Shown: positions 1 through 9,876 of the stretch, in pieces
Position numbering within the stretch: position 1 is the first letter of the stretch
Layout of the letters: the number at the start of each line of letters is the position of its first letter
From: Verrucomicrobiota bacterium
GTDB taxonomy: Bacteria > Verrucomicrobiota > Verrucomicrobiia > Opitutales > Puniceicoccaceae
Assembly: GCA_038744685.1 (NCBI GenBank)
Contig: JBCDMB010000009.1
Span: 1-64,000, forward strand
Direction of reading: 5' to 3'
Length of the DNA: 64,000 bases
Notes under the pieces: model-generated
Database searches by the model: none
What the model saw: only the letters and a program-made list of their open reading frames with translations
Told to the model about the DNA's origin: nothing
Position numbers and translations under genes: made by a program

Positions 1-86
1 AACAAACCCTCCCCATTCACCGTCCGGCTCATCACATGGTAGTAGCCCAACCCTCCCTCCACCAAACGCCTACGCCTTCGTTTCAT
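1..86 (-). CDS. REP-associated tyrosine transposase (RAYT, Y1/IS200-like), 5' end only
   Basis: The gene starts with ATG at 86 and runs off the left edge, so only about 28 residues are visible. They begin with an arginine-rich stretch followed by GYYHVMSRTVNGEGL. The YHVxSR motif next to a basic N-terminus is typical of Y1-family single-strand transposases of the RAYT group; in that family the HUH histidines and the catalytic tyrosine lie further on, outside the window. RAYTs act on short hairpin repeats. Candidate repeats of that kind occur at 50459, 54110, 59004 and 62500. The assignment rests on a short N-terminus and would change if the rest of the reading frame did not carry HUH. Confidence 0.6.
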   Translation of the reverse strand, partial: MKRRRRRLVEGGLGYYHVMSRTVNGEGL

Positions 87-178
87 GACGATGACTCAAC
101 GCCAAACTATCAAGCCTGTCAAATAAAATAAACCTGGTTAAAAATAGATCATTCGATAAGTTCACGATGGGAGACTGA

Positions 179-673
179 TCATTCATCGGTGAAGGATTCA
201 AAGCGCCATTCTCCTTCGTCATCCTTGCCCAATCTGATTGAAACCCTGCGGGATTCTTCTCGCTCTCCTTGGTTCGGATGCCAAACGGTGCCTTTTGCGA
301 GAACAGTGACTTGTGCCTCATTTTCGGTAGGGAAAACGACTGACGTAGAAGAAAAACTAAGATCAAAAATGTATCCTTGGCTGTTCGCGCCTAGAAACAT
401 ACCTGCAAGTTCGTCAGGCGATCGTGCTCCATTGGCTTGCCGCACATTCGTCGTAGAGATTACAAAAGGATCTGCAAGCAGGTCCCGAAATCCCTTGACC
501 ACACCCGCTTTCTCAATGAGGCCGGCTGGTGAATCGAGCGAGATAAGCTCTTCAAGTTCATCCAACTTTTTGATGACTCGCTCTTTCTCAGACTCCTTAA
601 TAAATACGAACCAAGTACCAAATAGCACGATTCCCATCCCGAGAACCATCAACGTAGTCTTCTTGCTGCTCAT
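179..673 (-). CDS. Membrane-anchored hypothetical protein, NTF2/SnoaL-like candidate
   Basis: A 164-aa protein with one N-terminal hydrophobic segment (about residues 8-24, LMVLGMGIVLFGTWFVF), then a charged helix (KESEKERVIKKLDELEELI) and a soluble domain. The rest alternates short helices and strands and ends in a charged EWRFESFTDE tail. The pattern is compatible with an NTF2/SnoaL-like fold, but no catalytic motif can be named. It faces away from pyrE with only 51 bp between the two starts, so the promoters probably overlap. The family is not recognised. Confidence 0.6.
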   Translation of the reverse strand: MSSKKTTLMVLGMGIVLFGTWFVFIKESEKERVIKKLDELEELISLDSPAGLIEKAGVVKGFRDLLADPFVISTTNVRQANGARSPDELAGMFLGANSQGYIFDLSFSSTSVVFPTENEAQVTVLAKGTVWHPNQGEREESRRVSIRLGKDDEGEWRFESFTDE

Positions 674-724
674 TTCATTGATTGCTTGCGTGATCGGGTT
701 TGCTCTGAAATACCGCTCGATAAC

Positions 725-1294
725 ATGGACCAGAGACAGCAGATTCTCCAGATATTTCGAGATAGTGGAGCTCTTCTAGAAGGACATTTTATTCTGCGAT
801 CCGGCTTGCGAAGCAGGCAGTTTTTTCAATGCGCACAGGTATGCCAATACATGGATCGTGTCACGGTTCTCGCCAGGATGTTAGTGGATAAGCTAAGTGA
901 TTATTCGTTTGATACCGTTCTCGCTCCTGCGATGGGCGGTTTGGTAATCGGTCAAGAGATCGCCAGACAGACAGATTCTCGTTTCCTCTTCGCCGAGAAA
1001 GTTAAGGATAGGTTGGAGCTCCGGAGAAATTTTGCGTTTCCCTCAAGAGGTGAAAAGGTGATGGTGGTTGAGGATGTTGTCACTCGTGGTGGACGGGCCA
1101 ATGAGGCGATCAGTCTAGCGGATCAGGCCGGAGGGGAAGTCGTCGGTTTAGCCGTGCTAGTCGATAGAAGTAACGGGAATGCGAATTTTCCGGTTCCATT
1201 CGTTCCTCTCATCTCAATAGTTGCCGAAACCTTTTCACCCGAAGATCTCCCTGACGATCTTAAATCGATTCCCCCGGTTAAACCAGGCTCTTAA
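725..1294 (+). CDS. pyrE: Orotate phosphoribosyltransferase
   Basis: PyrE transfers the phosphoribosyl group of PRPP to orotate, giving OMP in pyrimidine synthesis. The protein is 189 aa from ATG at 725; upstream in-frame codons give a longer frame (686) that overlaps the divergent gene, so the internal ATG before DQRQQILQIF is preferred. The PRPP-binding loop is clear: VMVVEDVVTRGGRANEA, with the two acidic residues and the TRGG turn. The N-terminal GHFILRSGLRS substrate segment is also typical. The pathway partner pyrD lies at the other end of the window (61126), not in an operon with it. Confidence 0.93.
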   Translation: MDQRQQILQIFRDSGALLEGHFILRSGLRSRQFFQCAQVCQYMDRVTVLARMLVDKLSDYSFDTVLAPAMGGLVIGQEIARQTDSRFLFAEKVKDRLELRRNFAFPSRGEKVMVVEDVVTRGGRANEAISLADQAGGEVVGLAVLVDRSNGNANFPVPFVPLISIVAETFSPEDLPDDLKSIPPVKPGS

Positions 1295-1401
1295 GCGACA
1301 ATTGGCTTGCAGATTCCTAAACTAACGATGGTTGAGAAAATCTCGATTTCGCAACTGGGACTACTTGCGTTTCAGTGGCTTTGACCTAGGTTCTGGCGAG
1401 A

Positions 1402-2418
1402 ATGACGGTCGTTGCGACAGCAAAAAACGGGAAAGTCCCTGCGGACACGTTGCGGGTTTTCGAAGCTGCTGGTCCCTTTTTAGGGGAGCTTGAACAGTTT
1501 TTTGAGGATCAGAAGGTCGAGTTCGAGCCTGAGCTCCAAGAGCTCGTTGAGTATGCAATCACCCACAGTGGGAAAAGACTCCGACCGATCGCCCTCTACC
1601 TATCGAGTGCGAACTCTGACAGGCAGATTCCCAAGCGTCTAGTGCAGGCAGCAGCCGTGGTCGAGCTTGTTCACTTAGCCACCTTGGTTCATGATGACAT
1701 CCTAGATCACGCGGATCTTAGACACGAGAGTGAGACGGTCGCCCGGCGGTTTGGAGTGTCGGCAGCGGTCCTTCTTGGAGATGCCCTTTTTGCTCAAGCG
1801 CTCCAGTTGGCCAGCCGGTTCGAGACAACTGAAGTTTGCCGGTTGGTTTCGGAAGCAACCCGCAAAATTTGCGCCGGTGAGATCGAGCAGTCTCTTGATG
1901 GGCAAGAGCCGAAGGACGAGATTGAACGTTACTTCCGAATCATAGAGAGAAAAACTGCAGTTCTTTTCGAAGCCTCCTGTCGACTGGGTGCTTATCTTGG
2001 TTCCCCGGGTGCTGCGCTTGCTCCTATCGCGGGTGATTTTGGTCGGCACATGGGAATTGCCTACCAGATCTACGATGACTTAGTTGACGTCATCGGCTCT
2101 GAAGCCAACGTCGGTAAAACTCTTGGCACAGATCTGGCGAGTGGTAAGAGAACATTGCCGCTGATTCTCCTGAAAAGAAAACTCAGTCGCGAAGGCCAAC
2201 ATCCCGATGACCTCGCGAACGCAGAAATCGCAGATTTGATGCTACAGGAAGAGATCGTAAGCGAAGTAGAAGCTTACTTTGCCCGGGAAATGGAAAAGGC
2301 CGAATCCGCTGCGGATGTTATTCCCAGCGGCCGGAAGGGATCGAGACTCTCCGACGTTGCAACCTTTTTGAGGGGTCGATTCGACCTGCTTTTAGCCGAA
2401 GCAACGGTCCGGCTTTAG
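1402..2418 (+). CDS. ispB: Polyprenyl (octaprenyl-type) diphosphate synthase
   Basis: A 338-aa trans-isoprenyl diphosphate synthase that extends an allylic diphosphate with isopentenyl diphosphate, probably to make the quinone side chain. Both aspartate-rich motifs are present: DDILD at residues 98-102 and DDLVD further on, with GKRLRP near residue 57 for IPP binding and the helix HLATLVHDD. Length and order match IspB-type enzymes. Chain length cannot be read with confidence. ispH, which supplies the C5 precursors, is nearby at 6409-7299. A CTGAGC/GCTCAG inverted repeat lies just behind the stop (2423-2447) without a T-run. Confidence 0.9.
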   Translation: MTVVATAKNGKVPADTLRVFEAAGPFLGELEQFFEDQKVEFEPELQELVEYAITHSGKRLRPIALYLSSANSDRQIPKRLVQAAAVVELVHLATLVHDDILDHADLRHESETVARRFGVSAAVLLGDALFAQALQLASRFETTEVCRLVSEATRKICAGEIEQSLDGQEPKDEIERYFRIIERKTAVLFEASCRLGAYLGSPGAALAPIAGDFGRHMGIAYQIYDDLVDVIGSEANVGKTLGTDLASGKRTLPLILLKRKLSREGQHPDDLANAEIADLMLQEEIVSEVEAYFAREMEKAESAADVIPSGRKGSRLSDVATFLRGRFDLLLAEATVRL

Positions 2419-2547
2419 CTTTCTGAGCTGAACGTAAGTTTGCTCAGTTGAACGAGGAGGCAGGGTTTTTCTCGATTCGATCCTAGGTGGAAAATCTAGT
2501 TTATCAAAAAAGTCCGAATCCAAAGAACTCTGAGCCAATCTTTTCTG

Positions 2548-3210
2548 TTGCTTCTGTCAGGCGAGGGTGAGACTTTTCGAACGGTGCCAGAACAACGCGG
2601 AGATGCTGTGGGGTCTATCAGCTCGACATTGGTGGACAATTTCGATTCTGACTCTCGCCTCATTGAGAGAGTGAAAGCAGGTAATATCGCTGCGTTTGAT
2701 TTGCTTGTTCATAAATACAAGAAACGAATCTTCGCGATCATTTACAATATGACCTCAAATCGCGAGGATGCGGCCGATCTCACTCAAGAGTGTTTTATCA
2801 AGGCATTTCGGTCTCTGAATCGTTTTAAGGGAAGGTCCCAGTTTTTCACCTGGCTGTATCGGATCGCGGTGAACGCTACTCTGAGCCACCTGAAACGTAA
2901 CCGATATAGAAGATTCTTCAGTTTTGAGTCGCTCAACGAGGATGGGATTAGTCCTGATCTTGCCGCAGCACTTTCCTCAAAAATTCAGACAGAAAGACCA
3001 CTTTTGCTGAAAGAGCTACAGGAAAAATTGAACGAAGCTCTTCAATCTTTGTCTCCCAAACATAGAACAGTTGTAGTTTTGTTTGAGATTGAAGGTTTGA
3101 GTCATGAAGAAATATCCGAGATTGTGCAGACATCTGTGGGAACGGTCCGGTCACGTTTGCACTATGCGAAGCAGCAGCTCCAATCTTCCCTCAACACCTA
3201 CCTCGGATAG
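2548..3210 (+). CDS. ECF-type RNA polymerase sigma factor (RpoE-like)
   Basis: A 220-aa sigma-70 family factor with region 2 (AGNIAAFDLLVHKYKKRIF, then DLTQECFIKAFRSL and FTWLYRIAVNATLSHLKR) and region 4 (LSPKHRTVVVLFEIEGLSHE, TSVGTVRSRLHYAKQQL). It should direct RNA polymerase to an extracytoplasmic stress regulon. The frame opens with TTG at 2548, and GTG at 2584 is an equally possible start; neither has a strong ribosome site, and the first 30 residues are not part of the sigma fold. The next gene follows after 9 bp and the third after 14 bp, so the three probably form one transcript. Confidence 0.9.
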   Translation: MLLSGEGETFRTVPEQRGDAVGSISSTLVDNFDSDSRLIERVKAGNIAAFDLLVHKYKKRIFAIIYNMTSNREDAADLTQECFIKAFRSLNRFKGRSQFFTWLYRIAVNATLSHLKRNRYRRFFSFESLNEDGISPDLAAALSSKIQTERPLLLKELQEKLNEALQSLSPKHRTVVVLFEIEGLSHEEISEIVQTSVGTVRSRLHYAKQQLQSSLNTYLG

Positions 3211-3219
3211 TGGGAGATA

Positions 3220-3744
3220 ATGTTGGTTCCTAAAGAAGAAAAAGAAAAAGTTTCATTGGAGCATCTCCTCCGTCTAAAGAAAAAGGAGATGCCTCCGGAG
3301 CTATTTTGGAATCGATTTGACCGCGAGTTGGAGCGGAAAATCGTTCAATCGGTTGTTCGGCGCGAGTCGGTCGTTAGCCGCTACATTCACAGACATTGGA
3401 AGATTTCTGGTGTTTTTGCCTGCGCCGTCGTTGCCATGACCATTGCCTTTCAAGGCCACTATTTAGCCCACATTGAAGCACAAACCCCTGTTCTCTCGGA
3501 TGAGAGTTCTTCAATTGATTCCGAAGAACTTGCCAGCAGATGGGAAGGTGGGACTGCCTCTTCGTTTCGAGACTCTGAGCAGAGTTTTGTGATTGAAATT
3601 CTCTCTAGCGGAGCGGGCGTTTCCAGCGGGGCTGGTAGGACGTGGATTGGTTCTTCGTCAGATCAGGATACCGGAGCCTACTACGTAGCGGACCAACTAT
3701 CTTCCAGCGACTTGGGTTGGTCAGGAGAGCGTCTGCCGTTTTAG
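3220..3744 (+). CDS. One-TM membrane protein in anti-sigma position
   Basis: 174 aa, ATG at 3220 with GGGAG just before it. The N-terminal third is charged and helical (LEHLLRLKKKEMPPELFWNRF), followed by one membrane segment around residues 66-84 (KISGVFACAVVAMTIAF) and an acidic, Ser-rich tail of about 90 residues that should lie outside the inner membrane. This cytoplasmic helix / TM / periplasmic tail layout, and the position right after an ECF sigma gene, suggest an anti-sigma factor. I see no zinc (HxxxCxxC) or RseA signature, so the role is inferred from context only. Confidence 0.6.
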   Translation: MLVPKEEKEKVSLEHLLRLKKKEMPPELFWNRFDRELERKIVQSVVRRESVVSRYIHRHWKISGVFACAVVAMTIAFQGHYLAHIEAQTPVLSDESSSIDSEELASRWEGGTASSFRDSEQSFVIEILSSGAGVSSGAGRTWIGSSSDQDTGAYYVADQLSSSDLGWSGERLPF

Positions 3745-3758
3745 TCAGTCAGGCCCTC

Positions 3759-4742
3759 ATGTGGCGTGCTCTTTTTCTTACTGCTCTGGCTGTTTGTTTA
3801 TTTCAGTCGTTGAACGCATCCGATGCTCTTGGTCTAGAGCGGAGGATGGTGGCAGTTTTCCAAGAGAACCACGAAAGAGTGGTGCGGATCAAAGCGGCCT
3901 ACGAAGATAAGGAAAACGGAAGTCAAGTTTCCCTCCGTGTTGGGACTGGTTTTTTCGTGAGTTCTGAAGGTCTGATACTTGCCAATACCAGCGTCACTGA
4001 AGGAGCGAGAAGGATTTGGATTGAGCGTGGCGATGCGAGTTTGATAGCTGAGGTCATTGGATCAGATGCGGAGACAAATATTGCCCTCCTTAAAGTGGTT
4101 GATCCTCCTGAGAGCGGTTTCTCTTTCATTCCGGTCGACAAACAACCTTACCCAGAGGTGGGAACTTTGCTTCTCTCGATTGGCTGTGCCCTCGAATTTG
4201 ACCCCGCTCCGCGAATGGGGCTTGTTAGCGGACGGGATTCGAATTTTGGGCAGCGTGTGTTCCCTACATCCTACATCCGCACTACCATTCCGGCAAACCC
4301 CGGGGAAGGAGGTTCACCTGTGCTTGACCTAAACGGTCGATTATTGGGGATGATCGTCGCGTCGCTTCCGGAGGTTGGGGCATCCTATGTGATCCCTGCC
4401 AGCGCAATTGGAAAGGTGCGAGATGATCTGCTTTTGAGCGGCTCAGTGCAGTACGGTTGGATTGGGATGGAAGTAGAGAGTCGATCTTTGTCTGCTGATT
4501 CCGATTCACCCCTGGTGATCACCAGCGTTGTGGAAAGTGGTCCAGCTAGCGTCTCGGGCTTGGAGATTGAGGACCGGATAGTATCGATCAATGGGGAGGG
4601 AGTATCGGATATAAATACAATGAGACACCTCTTTTTCTCTTCACGTATTGGTCAATTCCTCGATTTCCGGGTGAAACGGGATGGAGAGATTCTCGATTTG
4701 GAAGTGCAAGTCTCCGAGAGGCCTTCGGTAACGGATGTTTAG
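3759..4742 (+). CDS. HtrA/DegS-like PDZ protein without catalytic triad (pseudoprotease)
   Basis: 327 aa from ATG at 3759, with a signal peptide (MWRALFLTALAVCLFQ), a trypsin-like domain (about 35-245) and a C-terminal PDZ domain (about 255-325). A longer frame starting at 3642 would overlap the previous gene and lose the signal peptide. The fold is recognisable from GTGFFVSSEGLILAN, GSDAETNIALLKV and NPGEGGSPVLD. In HtrA enzymes these contain His, Asp and Ser; here the aligned residues are S78, N107 and G184, so all three are replaced. S186 sits two places too late to serve. Expect a binding or sensor role rather than proteolysis. It is the third gene of the sigma-factor transcript. Confidence 0.85.
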   Translation: MWRALFLTALAVCLFQSLNASDALGLERRMVAVFQENHERVVRIKAAYEDKENGSQVSLRVGTGFFVSSEGLILANTSVTEGARRIWIERGDASLIAEVIGSDAETNIALLKVVDPPESGFSFIPVDKQPYPEVGTLLLSIGCALEFDPAPRMGLVSGRDSNFGQRVFPTSYIRTTIPANPGEGGSPVLDLNGRLLGMIVASLPEVGASYVIPASAIGKVRDDLLLSGSVQYGWIGMEVESRSLSADSDSPLVITSVVESGPASVSGLEIEDRIVSINGEGVSDINTMRHLFFSSRIGQFLDFRVKRDGEILDLEVQVSERPSVTDV

Positions 4743-4764
4743 GAGATGAAGTAAGCTTCAAGAG

Positions 4765-6399
4765 TTACTTTGACTGCCAAGGATCGATCAAGGTAAAGGA
4801 ATTGACGTCGAAATGCCCTCTATCACCGATTTTAAGGGATGGAATGACAAGCAAGGACATAAAAGACAGCGTCATATATGGGGAGCCCAGTCGGCAACCG
4901 TCTTCCTTTGCTAGTGACGTCAGATGAGTGAATTCTCGTGCCGCCTCCGGAGCCTCTTTTTCAGAGATCAAGCCTGCGACTGGCAATGGAAGACAAGCGA
5001 GCGTCTCTCTTGATGCGAATGAGAGCCCACCTTTGCAGGTGATGATCGCGTTTATTGCTTTGACTAAAACATGGTCGTCAGCTCCGACAGCAACGATGTT
5101 GTGTGAATCGTGAGCTACGCTTCCAGCAATCGCTCCAGTCTTTAGACCGAAATTTCGAATCAAACCGACTGCGGGAGGGGTATTTCCGTAGCGATTGACA
5201 ACAACAATTTTTAAAAGGTCTCTACTTGGATCAGACACCACAAGGCCCTCCTTTGCGGTTGGGATTACAGAATCCGATCCGGTAATTAACTGCCCGTCTT
5301 CTGCTACGATGGTCGCAAACGACTTCCCGGGAACCAAAGGCATTCGAATCGAATCTAAGGAGAGCGGACTTACTTCGAAACGGTTCACGGGTGGGAGCTG
5401 AGAAGGCGAAAGGAGCGACAGGCCATCCTCCGCAACCAATTCACCTTTGATCCATGTCCTTTTCGGACGAAAATCCTCTAATTCTTCTACTTCGATAAAA
5501 TCAGCAGAGTCGCCAGGTCGAAGCAGTCCTACTCCAAGTCCGTAGTGTCTGGCTGGATTTAAGCTGGCGACTTGAATCGCTGTAATCGGGTCTATTCCGT
5601 TCCTGACCGCTCGACGAACCAATCCGTCAACATGGGAGACGATGAGATCGTCCGGGTGCTTATCATCGCTGCAGAAAAAACAGGAATCAGGTTCGTCCTT
5701 TATAATGGGCCAGAGGGCATCGAAGTTTCTAGCGGCTGAACCCTCGCGAATGGCTACTTTCATCCCAACCGAAATTCGGTCCTTTGCTTCTTCAAGGGTG
5801 ACACATTCGTGATCCGTTTCTATTCCCGCAGATGCGTATGCCAGCAAATCTTTCCCCGTAACACCAGGTGCATGACCATCGATCGGAAGACATCTCTTCG
5901 ATGCTTCCTTAATGATTGCCATTAAATCAGGATCCTGAGCGATCACCGCAGGAAAATTCATGACTTCGGCCAAGTAAGAAACCTCAGGCTTGTCCAAAAG
6001 ACTACCGATTTCTTTGGCACCAAAGTGAGCACCAGCGGTTTCGAAAGGTGTAGCAGGAACGCAGGAAGGAGCTCCGAATGAGATTTGGACAGGTGTCTCG
6101 GCAGCTGACCTGATCATCCAGTCAACTCCTTCTATGCCACAGACGTTGGCTATTTCATGAGGATCGCTGACGGTTGCGACGGTCCCATGAACTACCGCAG
6201 CGGAGGCAAATGCAGACGGTGACAAGAGAGAGCTTTCTATATGAACGTGGGCGTCGACCAATCCAGGGGAGTAAATCGGACCGCCGTCAATGGTGGGGTC
6301 TTCAACTACAGAATCGATTTTTGCCTCTCGGATCGTAATTGTTCCTCCGAAAATCCGTTGATTTTCGACATCGACAATTCGTCCAGAGAAAGAGTCCAC
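4765..6399 (-). CDS. ade: Adenine deaminase
   Basis: 544 aa of the amidohydrolase superfamily; converts adenine to hypoxanthine and ammonia in purine salvage. The metal site is visible: SPGLVDAHVHIESS near the N-terminus, DGHAPGVTGKDL, DHECVTLEEA and CSDDKHPDDLI. A second conserved block near the C-terminus (SVAHDSHNIVAVGADD, TCKGGLSF) separates AdeC-type adenine deaminase from other amidohydrolases. The start at 6399 is 9 bp behind the stop of ispH, so both are likely cotranscribed. It converges on the HtrA-like gene with a 22-bp gap. Confidence 0.93.
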   Translation of the reverse strand: MDSFSGRIVDVENQRIFGGTITIREAKIDSVVEDPTIDGGPIYSPGLVDAHVHIESSLLSPSAFASAAVVHGTVATVSDPHEIANVCGIEGVDWMIRSAAETPVQISFGAPSCVPATPFETAGAHFGAKEIGSLLDKPEVSYLAEVMNFPAVIAQDPDLMAIIKEASKRCLPIDGHAPGVTGKDLLAYASAGIETDHECVTLEEAKDRISVGMKVAIREGSAARNFDALWPIIKDEPDSCFFCSDDKHPDDLIVSHVDGLVRRAVRNGIDPITAIQVASLNPARHYGLGVGLLRPGDSADFIEVEELEDFRPKRTWIKGELVAEDGLSLLSPSQLPPVNRFEVSPLSLDSIRMPLVPGKSFATIVAEDGQLITGSDSVIPTAKEGLVVSDPSRDLLKIVVVNRYGNTPPAVGLIRNFGLKTGAIAGSVAHDSHNIVAVGADDHVLVKAINAIITCKGGLSFASRETLACLPLPVAGLISEKEAPEAAREFTHLTSLAKEDGCRLGSPYMTLSFMSLLVIPSLKIGDRGHFDVNSFTLIDPWQSK

Positions 6400-6408
6400 C
6401 AGCCAGGC

Positions 6409-7299
6409 TTATGCTGTAGCTACGGTGCTCTCGATTTTCCGCAATCGATCGCAGACAGAATCAATGATAAAGTCGGGAGTGGAAGCACCTGCCGTGACCC
6501 CGACCACCTGAAACTGCCTCATTTCGTCTTCATTGATTTGAGCTGCGGTTTCTATGTGAAAAGTTGGACGCTCGTGTTCCTTCGCCAATTTTGCCAGCTT
6601 TCGAGTGTTCGCGGAGTGATGGCCGCCTATGACTACAATTGCCTCAGCTCCTTCCTGCACCAGTTTCCGGAGGTCGGTCTGCCTCTCTTTGGTAGCCCCG
6701 CAAATGGTATCGTAAATCTCAGCATCTGGATACTTCTTCCGCAAAATCGAAGCCAGACGTTCAAACTCATGGACGAACATCGTCGATTGGGAAACCATTG
6801 CCACACCGCCATCGAGTTCCGGGAGAGCCTGAATGTCATCATCATTCTGAACCACGTGTGCACGCCCTCCTGCGTAGCCGACCAGCCCTACTACCTCTGG
6901 ATGTTTGGGATCTCCAAAGACGATAGTGTGCTTTCCTTTTCGGGCACCCGCTTTGATTCTCCCTGCGATAATTCCTACGTCTGGGCAAGTGGCGTCCTTA
7001 AATTCCATTCCGAGATTCTTCAAATACTTGCGGCGTTCGGGAGATATCCCGTGAGCGCGAACCACAAGAACCGACTCATCTTTCTCCTTTTGAGAGAGGA
7101 CCAAATCCTTTTCGCTCGTATAGTCACCGACCTCGTGGACACCCGACTTCTCGAGTCGTTCCATCATTTGGCTGTTGTGGATGAGGGGTCCATCTGTAAG
7201 CACCTTATTGCACCCCTGCGAGGCATAGCCCTCCGCAATCTTGATTGCGCGCTCGACTCCCCAGCAGAAGCCCGCACTCTTGGCCCGAATGACTTTCAT
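6409..7299 (-). CDS. ispH: 4-hydroxy-3-methylbut-2-enyl diphosphate reductase
   Basis: IspH (LytB) is the last enzyme of the MEP pathway and makes IPP and DMAPP from HMBPP with a [4Fe-4S] cluster. The three cluster cysteines are present in GFCWGVERAI, KDATCPDVGII and YDTICGATKERQ, together with the substrate loop HHSANTRKLAKLA and the C-terminal GVTAGASTPDFIID. Length (296 aa) is normal. GTG (7302) and ATG (7299) follow each other; ATG was chosen. It is followed by ade and diverges from the EEP gene. Confidence 0.95.
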   Translation of the reverse strand: MKVIRAKSAGFCWGVERAIKIAEGYASQGCNKVLTDGPLIHNSQMMERLEKSGVHEVGDYTSEKDLVLSQKEKDESVLVVRAHGISPERRKYLKNLGMEFKDATCPDVGIIAGRIKAGARKGKHTIVFGDPKHPEVVGLVGYAGGRAHVVQNDDDIQALPELDGGVAMVSQSTMFVHEFERLASILRKKYPDAEIYDTICGATKERQTDLRKLVQEGAEAIVVIGGHHSANTRKLAKLAKEHERPTFHIETAAQINEDEMRQFQVVGVTAGASTPDFIIDSVCDRLRKIESTVATA

Positions 7300-7359
7300 C
7301 ACCTACTACTAAAAACTATGCTCGGAACCGGTCAACTGTGGACGCAGACGTTTACCTTT

Positions 7360-8939
<1,580 letters not shown>

Positions 8940-9096
8940 TCCTATTCGCAGATGATCGAAGAAAAGTAGGCTTCGGGTCAAGAGAGTCTTTTCAGTCCAA
9001 ACAGAATGGTTTTTCTAGTGATGGGCCCTGGCACCAGATCCTGATTTGGTTTTGCAATGAAGGCCTCCTTGGCGCATCGTTTTCGGTAGTTGGCAG

Positions 9097-9876
9097 ATGA
9101 TCGAGCGTCGGTTTAGGGAACTTGTCCATTCATACCTTTCGGGTAGCGTCAGCCCGACTGAACTCTCTTGGGTTGTTGAGGATCTCCATCGCAGAAGGGA
9201 AAGAAGGGATCTGTTTTTGGTTTTAGTCGAAGATTTTCTCGAAGCGTCGAAGCAGTCCGACAACGAGAATCAACCCCTCAAGGGTTTACTGCTGAAAGAC
9301 CTAACCCACATTGAGCAGAGGGACTTGGAGAGGGCAATGCCTAGGCAGGATCCCCTTGTTAGTTCAATGGAGCAAATTCAGGGTAGAGAACCCAAAGAAG
9401 ATGATGTCGACGAAGGTGAGCTGCACACGAACCGGGTTCGTCTCGAGTCAAAACGGTCAAAACCAGCTAGTCGCCGCGTGGTCGAGGAAGAAAGATCATT
9501 TGTTTTGCCAATCATCGGGCTGCTCATCTTGCTCGTTAGTTTGATCTTCATGATCCGATTCTCTTCGTTCGAATCCAGTAGTGGTGGAAAGGATGAGGAG
9601 GCGGACTTGTCCGAAGAAATTCCAGACGCCAGTGCTTTTAGGCAGGCCACCGAGTTTCTGGAAGATGGACAATTTGTCCAAGAATCTATCGGGACGTCAC
9701 TCGAAGAGGTTGGTCCAGAACCAGGTCTTACTGTCTCGAATCAGCCAATATCATTGGTAGACCTCATCGGGAATTCCGAAGGTCTGGATCTTGGTGTTGA
9801 TGGAATACAAGACTCCGTTATTGGGGATCCAACGGTCGAATCTTTTACCCCAGAATCGCATCCAGATTCGCCTTAA
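9097..9876 (+). CDS. Hypothetical membrane protein, FecR/anti-sigma-like N-terminus possible
   Basis: 259 aa. The first 55 residues (FRELVHSYLSGSVSPTELSW, then HRRRERRDLFLVLVEDF) resemble the short helical N-terminus of FecR-like membrane regulators, in which such a segment binds an ECF sigma factor. A polar linker leads to one membrane helix near residues 132-151 (FVLPIIGLLILLVSLIFMI). The remaining 100 residues are acidic, low in aromatic residues and probably unstructured outside the membrane. No FecR domain is visible. It converges on xylB with a 32-bp overlap of the two 3' ends. Function not recognised. Confidence 0.55.
   Translation: MIERRFRELVHSYLSGSVSPTELSWVVEDLHRRRERRDLFLVLVEDFLEASKQSDNENQPLKGLLLKDLTHIEQRDLERAMPRQDPLVSSMEQIQGREPKEDDVDEGELHTNRVRLESKRSKPASRRVVEEERSFVLPIIGLLILLVSLIFMIRFSSFESSSGGKDEEADLSEEIPDASAFRQATEFLEDGQFVQESIGTSLEEVGPEPGLTVSNQPISLVDLIGNSEGLDLGVDGIQDSVIGDPTVESFTPESHPDSP

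Noticed and set aside
189-779. 196-codon plus-strand frame overlapping the divergent gene and the pyrE start
   Set aside because: It is antisense to the well-formed membrane-protein gene at 179-673 and lacks any family feature.
2423-2447. Terminator behind the polyprenyl synthase gene (CTGAGC/GCTCAG)
   Set aside because: The 6-bp stem has a long loop and no T-run follows.
4312-4325. S186 of the HtrA-like protein as a replacement catalytic Ser
   Set aside because: It sits two residues after the oxyanion-loop position, and His and Asp are missing as well.
6241-7359. N-terminal extension of the EEP gene in the same frame
   Set aside because: It is the antisense of ispH and ade; the signal peptide begins at 7360.
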